From Anticarsia gemmatalis (taxonomy: Eukaryota > Arthropoda > Insecta > Lepidoptera > Erebidae), in contig NC_134770.1 in NCBI RefSeq assembly GCF_050436995.1, positions 7,636,501 to 7,700,500 on the forward strand: a DNA stretch of 64,000 bases. Direction: 5' to 3'. Under the pieces are notes generated by a model that made no database searches, was not told where the DNA came from, and worked only from the letters and a program-made list of their open reading frames with translations. Position 1 is the first letter of the stretch; the number at the start of each line of letters is the position of its first letter. Of the stretch, positions 48,784-60,900 are shown in pieces. A program made the position numbers and the translations under genes.

Positions 48784-49100
48784 GATTATATAAAACTAGA
48801 CTAACAGAAAACCAAATTCAATAAAATCAGAAACCTAAATTAGTTGTATAACGGAAGCAAGGCTGCTAGCAAGTTTTTTCAAACATAACAAAGTGTGACG
48901 CGGACCGCAACAAAGCCGGTTCCCACCTTTGTGCTCCGAGTAATATCCGGTTACAAGGCGCGAGCTACAGGCTCCAGACATTTTGAAACTTTCCTCAGTA
49001 GAATTAGTTGGCGATGTTTCGTGGCTTTTGAAATTTAGCATCGTTCTTAGGCTACTAGATAAATATCTTGAAAATACGTTAAGATGAATTATAGTGAGAT

Positions 49101-49300
49101 AACTGTCTTTGTGGTGCAGTAGTTAAGGTTGCCACTCCGCTGCTGCTGCGTTGAAAGGTCGTGGGTTCGATACAGAAAGAAAAATTAATTTGTGCGGTCC
49201 ACAAATTCTTGTTTTGGTCTGGTTGTACTTTGTATCCGTTGTTTGTATTTTTGTAAAAGCCCAGGAGAGTACTTCTTAGTGTGGGAGTTTGCCTTTAAAA
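49101..49300 (+). mobile_element. tRNA-derived SINE (second family), diverged
   Basis: TGTCTTTGTGGTGCAGTAGT, GGTTCGATAC, then TTTTGGTCTGGTTGTACTTT; older copy with several changes in the pol III boxes. Confidence 0.75.
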
Positions 49301-49771
49301 ACCCCAGAAAATAATCTAGTCTAGCAGTCTTCTGAACAATAATCAGGACAATTTATGCTTCTAAAAGAACCATCGATTTAGTCGTTCCCAACCTTACAAT
49401 GTTTATAATTTATATTATTTACTTTTTGATAGGATTAATAATCGCTCCTCTAAATCGCTATTCGCTGCCTCTTATAACTCACACCGTACTTGTTCATTTC
49501 TACGTACTTACAAAACGGTAATGGCAGGTTTATTCTAAAGTTTAAGATATAATTTGACTCGCTCAAAAAACAAACGTTTTGATGAAGAATAACAATGATT
49601 TATAGTCTAAGAACTTAGTAGAGAACTTTATAAAGTACGCGGCTGACGGTGGTATACAAAATCGTGAAATCAGAAAAACAGTAGGTAACCTGCCGGATTA
49701 ATCAGCTGACGGTGGCCTGTTTGATACAGCTTCTTTGTTTTGGAAATCCTTGAAATTACATACATACATAA

Positions 49772-50024
49772 CTAGCTGAACCGCGCAACTTCGTTTGCGT
49801 CACATAAGAGAATCATAATTTTCCCCGTTTTTGTAACATTTTTTCACTGGTACTCTGTTCCTATCGGTCGTAGCGTAATGACAGCCTATAGCCTTCCTCG
49901 ATAAATGGGCTATCTAAAACTAAAAGAATTTTTCAAATCGGACCAATAGTTCCCGAGATAAGCGCGTTCAAACAAACGAACGAACAAACAATCAAACTCT
50001 TCAGCTTTATAATATTAGTGTAGA
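49772..50024 (-). mobile_element. Helitron-like element, complete, internal small deletion
   Basis: It has the CTAGCTGAACCGCGCAACTT end and a TCTACACTAATATTATAAAG start. The GATATATAGCC stretch of the body has lost about 8 bp. Confidence 0.8.
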
Positions 50025-50474
50025 TATCTTTTTCGGAAAAGATATAATGTATGTATACATACATACATGTATACCCAATAGGGGTAACCAATAGAATGAG
50101 GCAAGGAAAGTTTGTACAGATCGTACCAAGCGGTGTTCTTTGATATCTGCATAACCCTATACTTAGAATTATTACTTTAAATCTAGATAAATCATACATG
50201 CCAAGACTCTCTACTAAGTTGTCGGATTATAATATTATAAATGCCTTTTTCAAAATGTTATTGTAAGTAGTTATTTCGGTTTATTTATTTTGTCTAGTAT
50301 GAGAAAGATTTCAATATCTGGCTTGTTATTTCTAATATTAAGGTAATATTATTGTTTGATAACTACTGGAATCCAATTTAATATCATATACTAGTTCAAA
50401 TAATACTGTATGATTTATGACAGACATATTATGATTTTAATATTGATTTAGGCATGTACATATTGTACATCACG

Positions 50475-50698
50475 ACGGTTAAATAGTCGACTGAATGACA
50501 ATCAACGCACAGCCCAAACCACTAGATGTATCGGGCTGAAATTTGGCATGCAGGTAGATGTTATGACGTAGGCATCTGCTAAGAAAGAATTTTGACCAAT
50601 TCTACCCCCAAAGGGACCAAATAGGGGATGAAAGATTGTATGAAAATTTTGCCCTAAGTCATAAACCACGCCTACAAAGTCGCAGGCAAAAGCTAGTA
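50475..50698 (-). mobile_element. Reversed copy of the 35392 repeat
   Basis: AATCAACGCACAGCCCAAAC to GTCGCAGGCAAAAGCTAGTA; full-length relative to the copy at 35392. Confidence 0.68.
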
Positions 50699-51164
50699 TT
50701 TTCTATGTATCCTCTAATATATAAATTCTGAAGTACACTAAATTCTACATTAACCCAAAGAATGCCGCACCTAAATCAGTCAGGTGTGAAAGACAGCCAG
50801 TGGTTGCAACTTTGAAATTGAAAAATTCACCTCGCATTTTTCGGTTAAGAATTCAAATGATGTGCAATCCGATTTATATCTTACTAAGCTCTCGCCAGCT
50901 GTTTTTGGAAAACTGCTTACATGATAAATGTTATAATACCTTATTTTATTATTAGGGTTTGTGGAAAACTTTAAGAGTATTTTTGTAGTCGTTAGATGCG
51001 GAGGTCTTTCTTTCGGTCTGTTATATAAGTACTGATAAGGTTATTCTTTGAAGATATATAAATTCGGGTGAACCGGGAGCTATCCTAATCTCTTTAAATG
51101 TGTGTAAACTTTACGTATGGCAAGAATCTTATAGTAACAAATACCGTAGTATTTTAGGAACATT

Positions 51165-51305
51165 TCTGGGAAATCTAATATATAAAATTCTCGCGTCACA
51201 GTTTTCGTTACCGTACCTACTCCTCCGAAACGGCTTGACCGATTCTCATGAAACTTTGTGAGCATAAATATTGAGTAGGTCTGAGAATTGGCCAACATCT
51301 ATTTT
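51165..51305 (-). repeat. Interspersed repeat (CTCCGAAACGGCTTGACCGA family)
   Basis: TATATAAAATTCTCGCGTCA to GTCTGAGAATTGGCCAACAT; shared with the right part of the intron 5 repeat (12890-13040). A frequent lepidopteran repeat of unclear class. Confidence 0.55.
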
Positions 51306-51314
51306 TCAAAAAAA

Positions 51315-51402
51315 AATTGTCTCGGGTGGGATTCGAACCCACCACACGCGGCGCTACGGTTATTGCAGCAAGGTTAACCACTGCGCCAAACGTGCAGTTA
51401 AA
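51315..51402 (-). mobile_element. SINE head fragment (third family)
   Basis: GGGTGGGATTCGAACCCACC through ACTGCGCCAAACGTGCAGTT is nearly identical to the head at 7557-7640; the tail is absent. Confidence 0.7.
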
Positions 51403-52106
51403 AGATGATTATGATTAAACCACAATTTTAGTCCAATCACAGAATTCCTACCTTCAAACATTAATTACACTAATAACCAGTCCCTGAGGATTATATTTTA
51501 ATTTATGATCTCCATTTTTTAATACGAAGCCCCAAATTGCGATTAATAATAATTTATACTGTTAGAATAATGCCGGTTTGTGATAAACTCTTACTAACTT
51601 TTTATTGATGATTGATGGTGTTTTAATTGTGATTTGTTTAAGAAAATATTTAGACCTATATAGAAAATGTTATATTTCTTCTGGCTTTCTGAAATTTGAA
51701 CTTAGATTTTTTACTTTCTTGATAAGAAAGAAGTCAGTGCATACCATTTTTTTTCTTTATTGAATTCGAAGTATGGCAAGTTCTTTGTGGAATTCAAATA
51801 TTGGTCTTCACTTTACCTAGAGGAGCTGTGGATGCGCCAAATTGAACTGTGATGATAATATATTATAGGTAGAAAACAGATTTCTATAGTTTGAAATCCC
51901 AAATTCTGGTATTAAACCACAATAATCTTTTCAGTTTTACCTTTCACTCAGTACTGTGTATTTCACTTAAAAGTACACTTTTATATAACTGCTGTTATTT
52001 GTCTTAATTAGTTGAAACTTTTGACCGTCTAAGTAAATATAGTATATTTATCACATTTGTTACCGTATTAATCAATATTCGGCTATATAACACTATACTT
52101 CGATTT

Positions 52107-52151
52107 TTTAGATAATCTATAGTTCTAAAGCTTACCTATAGATTATCTAAA
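52107..52151. repeat. Hairpin upstream of the Ig exon, 16-bp arms
   Basis: TTTAGATAATCTATAG (52107-52122) pairs exactly with CTATAGATTATCTAAA (52136-52151), loop 13 nt. It ends 61 nt before the first base of the exon, that is, in the usual branch-point neighbourhood. Confidence 0.85.
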
Positions 52152-52212
52152 GAACAAAAAAAACTATAATCAAATCTTAAACAAAAGCCTAATTCCTATT
52201 TCTTTGTTACAG

Positions 52213-52371
52213 CACCACCGAACGCAGTAGAGATTACGAATCACCCACCTAGCTCCAAGCTGGAGGTGAAGGAGGGAGAGGAAGTGTCTCTGGAGTGTCT
52301 CGTGAAGAACGCCAAGCCGGCAGCCAGGATCGTGTGGTACAGGGGCAATGTGGAACTGAAGGGAGATAAAG
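52213..52371 (+). CDS. Single exon of an immunoglobulin-superfamily adhesion protein (nephrin/KIRRE type)
   Basis: A TTTGTTACAG acceptor precedes and a G|GTAAGG donor follows a 159-nt frame, phase 1 at both ends. The peptide runs PPNAVEITNHPPSSKLEV, KEGEEVSLECLVKNAKPAA, then RIVWYRGNVELKGDK. This is the first half of an Ig fold: the PP linker, the B-strand Cys in SLEC, and the F/C-strand Trp in IVWYR. The NAKPAA-x-I-x-W pattern is characteristic of the second Ig domain of KIRRE/irreC-roughest and nephrin/SNS/Hibris receptors, which act in cell recognition and myoblast fusion. GC content is far above the surroundings, as expected for an exon. The partner exon with the second Cys must lie beyond 64000. 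Another Ig adhesion family cannot be excluded, but an Ig exon is close to certain. Confidence 0.85.
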
Positions 52372-52397
52372 GTAAGGGAAATAATTAATAAAATTTG

Positions 52398-52612
52398 ACT
52401 GCCTCCGTGGCGCAGTGGTTTAGGTCGCCACGCCGATACCAGGAGGGGTAGAGTCGGGAGACCGTGGGTTTGATTCCCACACGGAGCAATTATTTGTGCG
52501 GTCCTCAAATAATTGTTTCGGGTCTGGTTGTACTTTGTGTCCGTTGTTTGTATGTTTGTAAAAGTCCCCGTGACACAAGAGCAATTCTTAGTGCGGGAGT
52601 TGTCTTTTCAAA
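52398..52612 (+). mobile_element. tRNA-derived SINE (second family) 26 bp after the Ig exon
   Basis: A box TGGCGCAGTGG (52408-52418), B box GGTTTGATTCC (52467-52477), then the body TCGGGTCTGGTTGTACTTTG and the end CTTAGTGCGGGAGTTGTC. A 20-bp insertion between the boxes is absent from the other copies. Confidence 0.85.
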
Positions 52613-53360
52613 CATAAAAAGTTGTCTTTTTAAACCAATTTATATAGCGTTTTATACTCGATTCAATTGTACTATATCGATCAATCCGCCATTTAAAATT
52701 TTGTAGTAGTAGGTAGTAACGTTACTGTATATTTTCACTAACGTAATGTATTTTTGTATTACAAAACCTAGATCTGAAATTCAAATCTAAGACACCAATT
52801 CTATTTCGATATACCGCAAAAATTCCGGGAAGTCGGAATATATACAGTCCTACACAGTATCGAATCCGCCCAAAGGCAGGACACTAAACAAACATCCCTA
52901 TATTTCCGCCCAAAAAACCTCCGCCAAACACAAATTGGAAAATAAATATTGAAAGTTTTTTTCAGCAAAGGAGGCGGTTTAAAAAATCCAATAACGCTTT
53001 ACCAGTTATCCAGGGTTTTCCAATTAATATCCAGATTTGGAATATAACGATGAGTGAAGGATGAAATGAATTTCACGATGGAACTGTTTTTGAAAGTAAT
53101 TTTTATTATTTGAATGTTTTGTGCTGTATGGTTTAATTGGTTTGGCTGTATTTAGCTTTTCGCAGCCCATCTGTGGAAAAGTAAGCCATTGATACTGTTA
53201 CATAGAGTTTTACAAAAGACTTTTACACTGAAACAGTTTCACATTTTGAATCAACCTATCTATATAAAAAATCGCATCAAAATACGTTACGTAGTTTTAA
53301 AGATCTAAACATACATACAAACAGACATAGAGACTGATGTGGGCTTTTCTTTGTATATTA

Positions 53361-54925
53361 CACTCAGCGGCAGAAAAAGTGGCCCAAAGCAAAACTACGA
53401 TAAAACTTTTTAGAATATCAATATATGGTTATTATTTTGGCTATAACTATTAGTTAAACAGTTTATACACAAGTTTAGTTACAATTTACACAAAATAGTC
53501 GTAATTTTTAATCAAAAATGGGAATAATTAAAAAATACAGCTTTTGTCGAAATCGCTTCTTGAAAGTTTTTGCAAAAAACTAATTCTGCACCAAAGAAAA
53601 AATCTAGATTATACCGCGTGTTAACTCTTCTAGCATTTATGGTGACCTGCATGCATTCTGGCATGCTTTGGAGGATGTTTTAATTACTTCTTGAAGAACT
53701 TTATCCCACACTCTGACTAGAGCGGTTCTTCGCTCACCAAGTGATTCTGGTGGGTTGGGCAGTGCACATACATTGTTTTTTAGCATGTGCCAGACATGTT
53801 CTATGGGGTTGATGTCTGGACTGCGAGCAGACTAAGCCAGTTTTTGAATCCCGATATCAGCAAGGTGCGATTCCACAACGCGGGCGCTATGAGCGCGCGC
53901 ATTAAACTGCATTAGAGTTAATCCTCCCGACCAATGAAATCCATAAGTGGTACAAAATGGTTTTGGAAGATTTCTTCAATGTACCCGGCTGCTGTTAGGC
54001 GCTGATCTACGATGACAAGCTCCGTACGTGACTCCAAACATACACCTCTCCATACCATAACAGACATTCCTTTGTAACTGACCGTCTGACGTGTTGTGTT
54101 GGGAAAAAACCGTCCTTAATGGCGTCTTTACACTCTCTCACGACCATTTGGTGCTCTTAATGCTACTCAGCACTCATCGGTTAACAAGAACTTGCTCCAT
54201 TGGTCGATAGCCAATTCACATGTTTACGAGCAAATCGTAATCGCGCAACTCGATGGTGTCTCTCGAGTTCTGGTACTCGGTTTGGTCTTCCTGCCCGTAA
54301 ATTACGTTCTTTTATCCTTCGCCTCATGTTCCGTTCACTAAGAATGACTCCGCGTGCCGCTTGAAGCCTCTAGTGAATCTCAAACGCTGTCAGAAAGCGG
54401 TTTCTCGGCACCTCGAGGTTAACAAATCGGTCATCTCTTGCGAATGTACATCGTGTTCGTCCAATTCCTGGTCGCCGCGTGTAGAGACCAGTCTCACGAT
54501 ACCTCCTAATCGCAGACCTTAAAGTGGTACGCGATACATTGAAAAATGCAGCCACCTCTCAATGGTAATGGCCCTGATCGGACAACAAGACCACCTAAGC
54601 CACTTGTTCAGCAGTAAGTGGCATCTTCAAATCTTTTCTAAAATCTAAATAGACCAATAATCAATAAAAATCATAAAGAAAATCGTTTCCGTGCAGCAAT
54701 ATTTCAAAATACAGAATTCAACTGACCTCTCGAATCAACACTGAATTCAGTTCTAACACACATTGTTAGAAAAAGTCATCCGTCACTTAAATTAATCTGA
54801 AATTCAACACTTCATAACACTAAACAGATCACTTCGCAACTACAAACAATATATCTTTCATATATTACTTAATTTGTTTACAAATTCACGATAAGCGCTT
54901 GGGCCACTTTTTCTGCCGCTGAGTG
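53361..54925 (-). mobile_element. Tc1-like DNA transposon with intact terminal inverted repeats
   Basis: Both ends read CACTCAGCGGCAGAAAAAGT from the outside, and identity continues to 26 bp. The element is flanked by TA on each side (53359-53360 and 54926-54927), the target duplication of the Tc1/mariner superfamily. Length is 1565 bp, usual for a Tc1 element. It lies in the presumed intron downstream of the Ig exon. Confidence 0.93.
53637..54624 (-). pseudogene. Decayed Tc1-like transposase
   Basis: From MPLTAEQVA the minus strand gives a helix-turn-helix region (VAAFFNVSRTTLRSAIRRYR, about residues 25-45), a second DNA-binding part rich in Arg, and near the end SPDINPIEHVW, the motif holding the third acidic residue of the DDE triad. 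Several in-frame stops (for example just after EQVA and before SARSPDI) and frameshifts break it. The span of about 329 codons is normal for Tc1 transposases, so decay is by point change rather than by deletion. It cannot encode an active enzyme. Confidence 0.88.
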
Positions 54926-55614
54926 TATTATATTATATATTATATTATATTGTTGCTGTAACGTAATGTAGCCTCACATTGCGCTGGTCAGAAGAAAATT
55001 AAAACATGCGCAAATCAGCTGTAAAAATCTTGTCATATAATATAAAATAATTCGATCACATTCGTGATATCCAATTCACAAATTAAATCGTACTAATTAA
55101 TTTTGTTTTTTATTCCACAGAATAATGTTTTTTATCCACAATTAACAACATGTAAAGTAAATTTCAAATCCATTTTACAATCGTTGCGTATTATTTGTTG
55201 ACCAATAGCAATAACAAAATTAATATTGTCGCATGAAAAATGAATATTTCATATGACTATATCTGACGGTGGCTGTCCATCAGTAATAATTTTCAAAACC
55301 TTCTCAGTATCAACTTTACAACAGTCTATCTACACGATCAATAAATAAACCGATTTAATAAACTACATCAAACAATACATAATTAAATTCACCCATCACT
55401 ACTAAAACCGTTCTATATTAATCCGCATCATCAAAAACCGAACCACATTCCATAACAATATCGAATTTATATTAAAATTAGTTGTATTAACACTTAAAAC
55501 TCGATAATTGAGTGGCCCTCACTAATTGGCTCATCGGTTCGTCTCTACGGTCATTAATTAAACAAGTTTTCGATTTCAATTTGCAAACAATTGCACTGCG
55601 CTATTAATGAGTAC

Positions 55615-55868
55615 TATTTGAAGCGCCAGCCAGTTGCGCTCACCGGTCGGTTAACGATCTGTGAGTTAAGTAAACCTTGGCGCGGTCATTCCATAGATGG
55701 GTGACCGCATAGTGGTATTTGAACTAAACGTCTTCGTGCTTCGGAGGGCACGTAAAAAGTCGGTCCCGGTTGTTGTCTGTTAAAATAACAGTCGTTAAGC
55801 CACGTCAAAGGCCTTTCGACGGCTTGAACAACTTTGACACTAGGTTGACCACTAACCATACGATTAGT
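55615..55868 (+). mobile_element. 5S-rRNA-derived SINE-like repeat, fullest copy
   Basis: The head reads GAGTTAAGTAAACCTTGGCG, CGGTCATTCCATAGATGGGTGACCGC (55691-55710 region), which parallels the internal promoter of 5S rRNA (A box, intermediate element and C box with GATGGGTGACCG). The tail contains AGGCCTTTCGACGGCTTGAA and CACTAGGTTGACCACTAACC. Confidence 0.65.
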
Positions 55869-56329
55869 AGTAGTATTAATGAGTAGGGATGGGATGAGGT
55901 CGATAGTTTAATTAAATTTGTGTGCAGATCAAAAGTTTTGAGCGTAGTGTTTGATCATGCAAGTTATGTTTTGGAGTGCTTTAATTAGTAGTCGTAATTG
56001 ATGTAATTTTGTGGTGCAGTAGTTCTCAGCGAAATTTTACGTTTGAAAGTTTTGTACTACTTTTCTGAATAGGAGCTTGTGTGGCAGGGCTATTTTTTAT
56101 GGCCATAAACTTTGAGATAATATTAAGACTAGTCTTTTAATAGATGAGTTTTAATACTGTCAATCTATCGACTAATAAATCAATTCTTATATTAGGAATT
56201 ATATTAATCTCTGTAGATTATTAACACTATTGAGATCCGCATCTTTTGAAAATCAAATAAATTGTTTTCTTACAGTTTGCAGTATATGTTATGCTCGAGA
56301 CTTATCTATACTAATATAATCTATACTAA

Positions 56330-56576
56330 TCTATACTAATATAATAAAGCTGAAGAGTTTGTTTGTTTGAACGCGCTAATCTCGGGAACTACTGATCCGA
56401 TTTAAAAAAAATCTTTCAGTGTTAGATAGCCCATTTATCGAGGAAGGTTATAGGCTATATATCATCACGCTACGACCAAAAGAAGCAGAGTACCAGTAAA
56501 AAATGTTACAAAAACGGGGAAAATTTTGACCCATTCTCTCTTACGTGACGCAAGCGAAGTTGCGCGGGTCAGCTAG
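56330..56576 (+). mobile_element. Helitron-like element, complete, with duplicated 5' tips in front
   Basis: The element runs from TCTATACTAATATAATAAAG to GTTGCGCGGGTCAGCTAG. Two extra copies of its first 10-16 bp precede it (56303-56329). Confidence 0.8.
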
Positions 56577-57618
56577 TTATTGTTAAAACTGTAGGATCGC
56601 AACATAGAAATAACATATACAACACAACATGTACAGAGTAAGAAGTCGATACTTAACTTTGCCCACAAATAAGACTAATATTTAAAATTCTCTTTAATGG
56701 AGCCAATGTTATTTATAAGGACTCTCAATGTCAAAAAAACTTTAACAAAAGATAAAACAAATACAAACAAAGAAAATAAAAACAAACATCGTCCCATTTA
56801 ACAAATATGACTTTCATTGAAATATTTTAAACGCCTTCATGAATATTCAGTAGAAGATTGATCGCATTTAATCTAAAACCACCCTTTTCAAGATAATATT
56901 GCGAGATATTTCTAGTAAAATCCTTCGTTCTAATTTTTCGCATATTAAGCAAAATAAACCAGTAGCTGGTTTGACAAATATTAATAGAAAAAAGTTGATA
57001 CCGGCACGTCACTATGGCGGCCGAGTTTCGTGGCATAAAATATTAGATGTCGATATTCGTTAGTTGCATCACTAGATTTTTGAATAGGTTGTGTTTTGCT
57101 AGATAAGTCTGTTTTAGACATTTAACATAAACGGCCTATTCTAAATAAAGACAAATAAATAACTGAAAATAATTCAAGTCGGAGGTCTAAAAGACAAGTG
57201 GATAGAAGGTACATTGAGGCCAAATAGAAAGTCTATGTATACAAAGAAAATTAAAAGATTTTTGGTGAAACGAAAACTTGTGTTATTAAATTTTTTAAAG
57301 GATCTCAAATATTTTTTTTGTTGGTCAGAAATCAAGGTTATTTGCGCTTAACCTGCATATAATGTAACAAATAACCCAGCAGTGGTTAACAATAAGTTTA
57401 CTTCCCATGAAACTGTTCCGAAAACACAGATGGTATGTTTCTATTTCTCAAACCGAACAGTATATCGCTCCAATTCGCGAACAATCTCGTAAGTTTCCAA
57501 ACAGTTTATATTCAAATCAGATCCAAAGAAACATAGCACTTCAAAATAGAGCCTGAAAAAAGCATCAAATTACATCTTTTCTAGATTTTCACATATACTA
57601 AGTTCTCGTATCTTATAC

Positions 57619-57720
57619 TTTACACACACACACACACATCTGCTTCCCACACACATACATCCCGCACACACACACATACATACACATCTACTCCGCACAC
57701 AAACACACATAAATATGTGA
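57619..57720 (+). repeat. CA-rich microsatellite region
   Basis: (AC)9 at 57622-57639, then interrupted ACACAC blocks with CATACA variants to about 57720. Confidence 0.8.
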
Positions 57721-57920
57721 GTAATATATAATACATACACATTTTCACTAACTTACACATACAAACGCATTCACACACATTTCTAATCTTGCGTTAGAAC
57801 TGACACAATTGCAAACACACAACTCCTTCATTACAACTAATACATATTCAAGGCACATCTAGTCACTATAAGTCCTTCCCGCGACTCTGTCCGTAATAAC
57901 AGTCGGCGACATTGACACGA

Positions 57921-57963
57921 CCCCCCCACTTTACCCCCCCAAAAGTACTCTTACCCACCCCCC
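57921..57963 (-). other. C-rich tract, G-quadruplex candidate on the minus strand
   Basis: Four C runs (7, 7, 3 and 6 bases) lie within 43 bp of otherwise AT-rich DNA. The minus strand could fold as a G-quadruplex, the plus strand as an i-motif. Confidence 0.5.
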
Positions 57964-60900
57964 GAATATTTTTCGAGCAAAAAATACGTTCGGCTCCATT
58001 TTATCGGGACATCCGAGGGAATCATTGAAGTTTTAATTTGGTTTTTTATTCGGAAATTTTTTGAAGTTTTCGATCGAGATGTACGAGTATAATTATGAGG
58101 TTTTGTCGATGGCTCTATATTTTGGTATATTTGTAGATTTTAACACGTCTTACGGGAAGTTTTATTTACTAGTAGTGTTCAACTTTAAAGCTTCAAGTAT
58201 TTCTTGAAAGGTATTATCGATATCTTTTTCTGTAACAAAACACACACGTATATCGTGCCGGGCGTTACCAAAATATGATAACCAACAAATAATAATTTTT
58301 TAAAATCACTTAATTTCATACAAGTTAAATTACATTACGTCTAAAAACTATTTCTTAGACGGTTGCTTCTTAAACTGTTCTTAAATGGTTGAGCAAAGGC
58401 CTTTCCCGTGGACAGACCTCTCAATTAGTAAAAAATTCATATTTCATACATATGTATATCAATAACGATTTGACCACTACATACGTTATTTTACATACAA
58501 AAATATATTAAAATCGATGGCAAACGTTGTACAAATCAAGAATACAAACAGAAGGACTGACTAGGTATTCTTTTGTGCTCCGTTTTGCTAAAGGAAGTAG
58601 ATTTATTGTCTTTCCAACTTCTCTAATTTACTTTTGATTAAATTCGATGCGGGTTCCGCGCAGTTTAGTCTTGCTACGAGTTGAACGTTCGTTTTACTAA
58701 CGTTCGCCTATTTGTAGGAAACGATAATATAGAAAAGTTAACCAGAATACTAATAGTACCTGACCATGTTGATGTCCAAAAAAAAAAAAAAATGTTTAAG
58801 TCATGATGATGAATCAGAGGCCTACTGCACTAGAAATTGCAGTAAAAAAAAGGAAAATTATTTATAACTATAATATAAGTGGGTAAATACTTTTTCGCCA
58901 AAGTGCCCGAAACTATTGTAATAGAATTTGGTGAGATGTGTTAGATAATAATAATATTATGAAATGAAATAGTGGCAACTGGCAACTATACCACTGCAGA
59001 TAAATATTGAATAACAATGTCTGTGCTTTGCTTAGTGGTAATAGTAAAAGAAGCTATTTTACCCATCATAATTTTTCGTTTCAAATAATTGCAATTTAGA
59101 ATTATTTTGAACCCATTTATGTCCCGCTGCGGGGTAAGGGTCTCCTCCCAATCTTTATAAATATCGTATGAAATTCAAAATCGTTATATTTACTGCGACT
59201 ATTAACATACAAAAATATGTTCTACGAATTACATTTTCTATACAAACATCAACCAAATTATTTAATAAAAAAAAACCTAGCAAATTCGACCCGAATCAAG
59301 ACTGACATCGCATTAAATATTGACAAAAATACTTCAATAACATTCAAACGGAAAGTATGAGAAATCCTCCTTTAACAAATTTCCCTTACGAATGAGGAAA
59401 GCACTTTATTTATTAAAGGGTACTCAATCATGCTTTCATGAAAGAATCGGGCTTAGCTGAACAAATTGTAACGAATCCGCGTACGATTTGCCGATGACAT
59501 TCGTTGACCTTCAACTTTGATAACAATTTGTTAGACTGACTGCCTCTAAGGCGCGGTAGGGTGTTTATCCGTCTGTTGACCACGAGGTCCCAGGTTCGAT
59601 TTTCAAGTCGCACAAAGTGCTATTGGTATTTTTCTAATTGATATTTTCAATAGTAGAATGACAATATGATATGAATGTGAATAAGGCAAAGGAACAATGT
59701 TAGTCCTAAGTAATAGGGGGCAAGCCTATTTCCCCATAGAAGCACATTACCGAACTCCGGACTACTATTAAGACATACATACGTACAAATATCACACCTT
59801 CTTCGCACAGGTATAGGCAGAGATCAAAGAACACCACTTGGTACGATCCTTACAAACTTCACTTGCTTCATTCACATCCATACATCTTGTCATACAGGAC
59901 CGCTAGATATGAGTACTACGCCTAAAAAAACCCTGCTATTAAAGTATTATGAATCAGCAGTACAATAATGATACTTGAAAGATAACTATAACCAAAAAAA
60001 TACTTTTCTAAATGTTGAAATTGGTATAATATTTTCCAAAACGTTTAACCGAAATTTGATGCATCCCAAAAGGCGAGGTTTTCTTGTCCATTATTACAAC
60101 ATATCGTACAATACAGAGAAATATGAAAACATATCAGAGATAATAACAGCAATAATACAGATATAAAGAAACCATCAAAGGGTCGATGTTGAGACCCCGT
60201 TTTGTGTATGTGTGGCTTAAAGTGAAAGATCGAGCGAGTAAAATATATCTTGACCAGAATTTAAGGTTACAATTGAACAATTTTCACTATAAAACTTTAA
60301 AATAAATCTGTTAATAACTAGTACAACTAATTTAATTACAAAACTAAACTATAAATAACTTTTAACATTAAACTAAACAAAACTAGAAATAATTAACTAA
60401 AAACAAAATATTTATAATTACACAATATATTTACAATATAAAATATGCATACAAAAGGTTACAATAGATTTTTATCGCCCAAAATATGATGATAGAACTA
60501 GTTCAGATAAAAGAAAGGTATAGGTCATATTCTATATTGTCTATTTAACACGTTTTTCGAAAAAATTGACGTACAGCAACAGGAAACGCACAAACTGCTA
60601 TACTTAGATTCTATGAAGATAAATAAAATTGTAAGCGCAGTATATTTTTGATTTCTACATTGTAGCACAGAAAATCAGTTCTCTTAAAAAACACTTATCT
60701 GACGCCAGATGAAGAGCCATGGTCAATTTTTAACTCAATTTGACATATACCTTTTACTACTCGGAAACGATCATCTATTCTTACTCTGGTCGGGTTGCAG
60801 CTAGGTCTGCACGCAGATTGTATTATATACTTTATCTTGCATTTATTTGCATTTCTACACTTACTAGTGGCTAAACGGTCTGTCTTTTATCAAGAGCAAG

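Noticed and set aside
52170..52508. 112-codon minus-strand frame over the Ig exon
   Set aside because: It is antisense to an exon with clear splice sites and Ig motifs, and its first part translates the reverse of a SINE.
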